Source: Spirochaetota bacterium
GTDB taxonomy: Bacteria > Spirochaetota > UBA4802 > UB4802
Assembly: GCA_029548025.1 (NCBI GenBank)
Contig: JAKPOE010000286.1
Coordinates: 1 to 18,409, forward strand
Length of the DNA stretch: 18,409 nt
Direction of reading: 5' to 3'
The translations under genes and the position numbers were made by a program. The notes under the pieces are model-generated. The model ran no database searches. It saw only the letters and a list, made by a program, of their open reading frames with translations, and was not told where the DNA came from. Numbering within the stretch: position 1 is the stretch's first letter; each line of letters opens with the position of its first letter. Positions 17,105 through 18,409 of this stretch are shown piece after piece.

Positions 17105-17151
17105 ATTTTTAGCTATACTGTGATTTTAGTATGTTTCTATATTGAGGTATT

Positions 17152-17904
17152 TTGGCTATATATATTTACAATGAGGACGAGATTAAACGGGTAGAAGATG
17201 CGTGCAGAATAACAGCAGCGGTTCTGGAAGAGTTAGGTAAAAATGTTGTTGAGGGTATTAGCACTTTTGAGTTAGATAGAGTAGCACGTGATTTAATAAG
17301 AAAAAGCAATGCAATTCCAGCATTTTTAGGATATAAGGGGTATCCAGCTGCAATTTGTACATCAGTGAATGAAGTTGTAGTACATGGGATACCTCATAGA
17401 AATCAGATTTTAAGAAAAGGTGATATCGTTGGTATAGATATTGGTGTTAAGTTTAAAGATTTTTTTGGTGATGCCGCTAAGACGTTTATCGTTGGGAAGG
17501 TAAACAATAAAGTAAAAAAATTACTGGAAGTTACCAAAGAGGCGCTGGAATTAGGTATTTTACAATGTAAAGACGGGAATCACCTTACTGATATATCCCA
17601 TGTAATTGAATCCCATGTTGTGCAGTGGGGATTTCAGCCTGTTCATGAGTTTGTGGGACATGGTATAGGTAGAAATATGCATGAGGAACCTTCTATACCA
17701 AATTTTGGTAAACCGGGGAAGGGACCTATAATAAAAACAGGTATGATCTTTGCAATAGAACCAATGATTAATGAAGGTACGTATCAGGTTGAAATTTTGG
17801 ATGATGGATGGACAACCATAACAAAAGACAGGAAAAATTCAGCTCATTTTGAGCATACGGTTGCTGTTGTACATGGAAGTCCAAAAATTTTAACAATGGT
17901 TTAG
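17152..17904 (+). CDS. map: methionine aminopeptidase, type I
   Basis: This cytosolic metalloenzyme removes the initiator methionine from new proteins. All five metal ligands are present: Asp96, Asp107, His170, Glu203 and Glu234, one position offset from E. coli (97, 108, 171, 204, 235). His79 in VVVHGIP is the usual active-site histidine. The 250-residue protein has no N-terminal zinc-finger extension. The start is a TTG: no in-frame ATG lies near, MAIYIYNEDEI aligns with the normal N-terminus, and GAGG at 17144-17147 is four bases upstream. It follows secY by 47 bases with no adk between them. Confidence 0.98.
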   Translation: MAIYIYNEDEIKRVEDACRITAAVLEELGKNVVEGISTFELDRVARDLIRKSNAIPAFLGYKGYPAAICTSVNEVVVHGIPHRNQILRKGDIVGIDIGVKFKDFFGDAAKTFIVGKVNNKVKKLLEVTKEALELGILQCKDGNHLTDISHVIESHVVQWGFQPVHEFVGHGIGRNMHEEPSIPNFGKPGKGPIIKTGMIFAIEPMINEGTYQVEILDDGWTTITKDRKNSAHFEHTVAVVHGSPKILTMV

Positions 17905-17930
17905 AAAACAAAAGAGGAGTATAAAGCCAT

Positions 17931-18149
17931 ATGGCCAAAGAGGAACCTATTGAAGTTGAAGGAGAAGTTGTTGAAGCGCTTCCCAATGCTATGTTTAGAG
18001 TTAAGCTTGATAATGGTCATGTGGTACTGGCTCATATTTCAGGGAAGATGCGAATGCATTATATCAGAATTTTACCAGGCGATAAGGTAACTGTTGAGCT
18101 TTCGCCATATGATTTGAGTAGAGGCAGAATAACGTATAGAGCAAAATGA
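17931..18149 (+). CDS. infA: translation initiation factor IF-1
   Basis: IF-1 is an OB-fold protein that occupies the A site of the 30S subunit during initiation. Its 72 residues are the exact family length: [39 protein letters not shown] and [15 protein letters not shown] are diagnostic. AGAGGAG at 17913-17919 is an excellent ribosome site, 11 bases upstream. The map-infA-rpmJ order is the usual bridge from spc to alpha operon genes. Confidence 0.99.
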   Translation: MAKEEPIEVEGEVVEALPNAMFRVKLDNGHVVLAHISGKMRMHYIRILPGDKVTVELSPYDLSRGRITYRAK

Positions 18150-18172
18150 TATATGAGAGCTTGAGGTAAACT

Positions 18173-18301
18173 ATGAAAGTTAGAGTTTCTGTTAAAAAAA
18201 TATGCAGTGATTGTAAGGTTATAAAACGACATGGGGTTGTTCGTGTGATTTGTAAAAATCCACGGCATAAACAGCGGCAAAAGAAAAGAACAGCGAAATA
18301 A
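18173..18301 (+). CDS. rpmJ: 50S ribosomal protein L36, zinc-binding form
   Basis: L36 is the smallest 50S protein and stabilises a multi-helix junction in 23S rRNA. I translated this 42-residue gene directly: [15 protein letters not shown] at the start, Cys11-x2-Cys14, Cys27-x4-His32 as zinc ligands, then HKQRQ. The usual protein ends at HKQRQG (37-38 residues); here the final glycine is replaced by a short basic tail KKRTAK. GAGGT about six bases before the ATG is the ribosome site. Confidence 0.97.
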   Translation: MKVRVSVKKICSDCKVIKRHGVVRVICKNPRHKQRQKKRTAK

Positions 18302-18319
18302 TACAATATAGAGGTTTAT

Positions 18320-18409
18320 ATGGCACGAATTGCAGGTGTTGATTTACCAAATAATAAACGTGTAGAAATAGCACTTACCTATATTTATGGTATAGGGCTT
18401 CCCTCTTCT
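18320..18409 (+). CDS. rpsM: 30S ribosomal protein S13 (5' part, cut by window edge)
   Basis: S13 contacts the P-site tRNA and the 50S subunit from the 30S head. Only 30 residues are visible, beginning [20 protein letters not shown] and continuing YIYGIG, an unmistakable S13 N-terminus. GAGG at 18311-18314 is five bases before the ATG. Its presence after rpmJ marks the beginning of the alpha-operon gene order; the rest lies outside the window. Confidence 0.96.
   Translation, partial: MARIAGVDLPNNKRVEIALTYIYGIGLPSS

Overview
This window is a contiguous run of the bacterial str, S10, spc and (start of) alpha ribosomal-protein clusters. All genes are on the + strand. It holds 31 recognisable genes: 29 complete, rpoC cut by the left edge and rpsM cut by the right edge. 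The DNA is AT-rich, with many ATT, AAA and GAT codons. The organism is a bacterium whose RpoC carries a roughly 235-residue insertion in the trigger loop, as in Gram-negative-type lineages. EF-Tu most resembles the spirochaete (Leptospira-like) proteins I remember, for example the [10 protein letters not shown] segment. Spirochaetota is therefore my best guess, but it rests on memory of family sequences and needs a phylogeny.

Layout. 1-4928 holds the 3' part of rpoC, then rpsL, rpsG and fusA, with gaps of about 90-125 bases. 5223-6437 is tuf, preceded by the largest gap in the window (294 bases), which has a good candidate promoter and a long structured leader. 6438-6615 is a second regulatory gap with hairpins and a candidate promoter. 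From 6616 to the end, rpsJ-rplC-rplD-rplW-rplB-rpsS-rplV-rpsC-rplP-rpmC-rpsQ (S10 set), rplN-rplX-rplE-rpsN-rpsH-rplF-rplR-rpsE-rpmD-rplO-secY (spc set), then map-infA-rpmJ-rpsM follow with mostly 0-35 base spacing, as one long polycistronic unit. adk, often found between secY and map, is absent. No stretch above 300 bases lacks a gene. I found no tRNA, rRNA, mobile element, CRISPR array or direct-repeat structure.

Functionally this is one growth-rate-linked block: RNA polymerase, ribosomal proteins of both subunits, two elongation factors (EF-G, EF-Tu), initiation factor IF-1, the SecY channel and the methionine aminopeptidase that trims new N-termini.

I did not find an undescribed system; this is conserved core genome. 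The points worth a second look are small: a four-cysteine cluster inserted after the G5 motif of EF-Tu, an eight-residue insertion in ribosomal protein L14, a His-to-Leu change in the conserved C-terminal motif of L2, a strong hairpin between rpsG and fusA whose T-tract favours the antisense strand, and leader structures before tuf and rpsJ.
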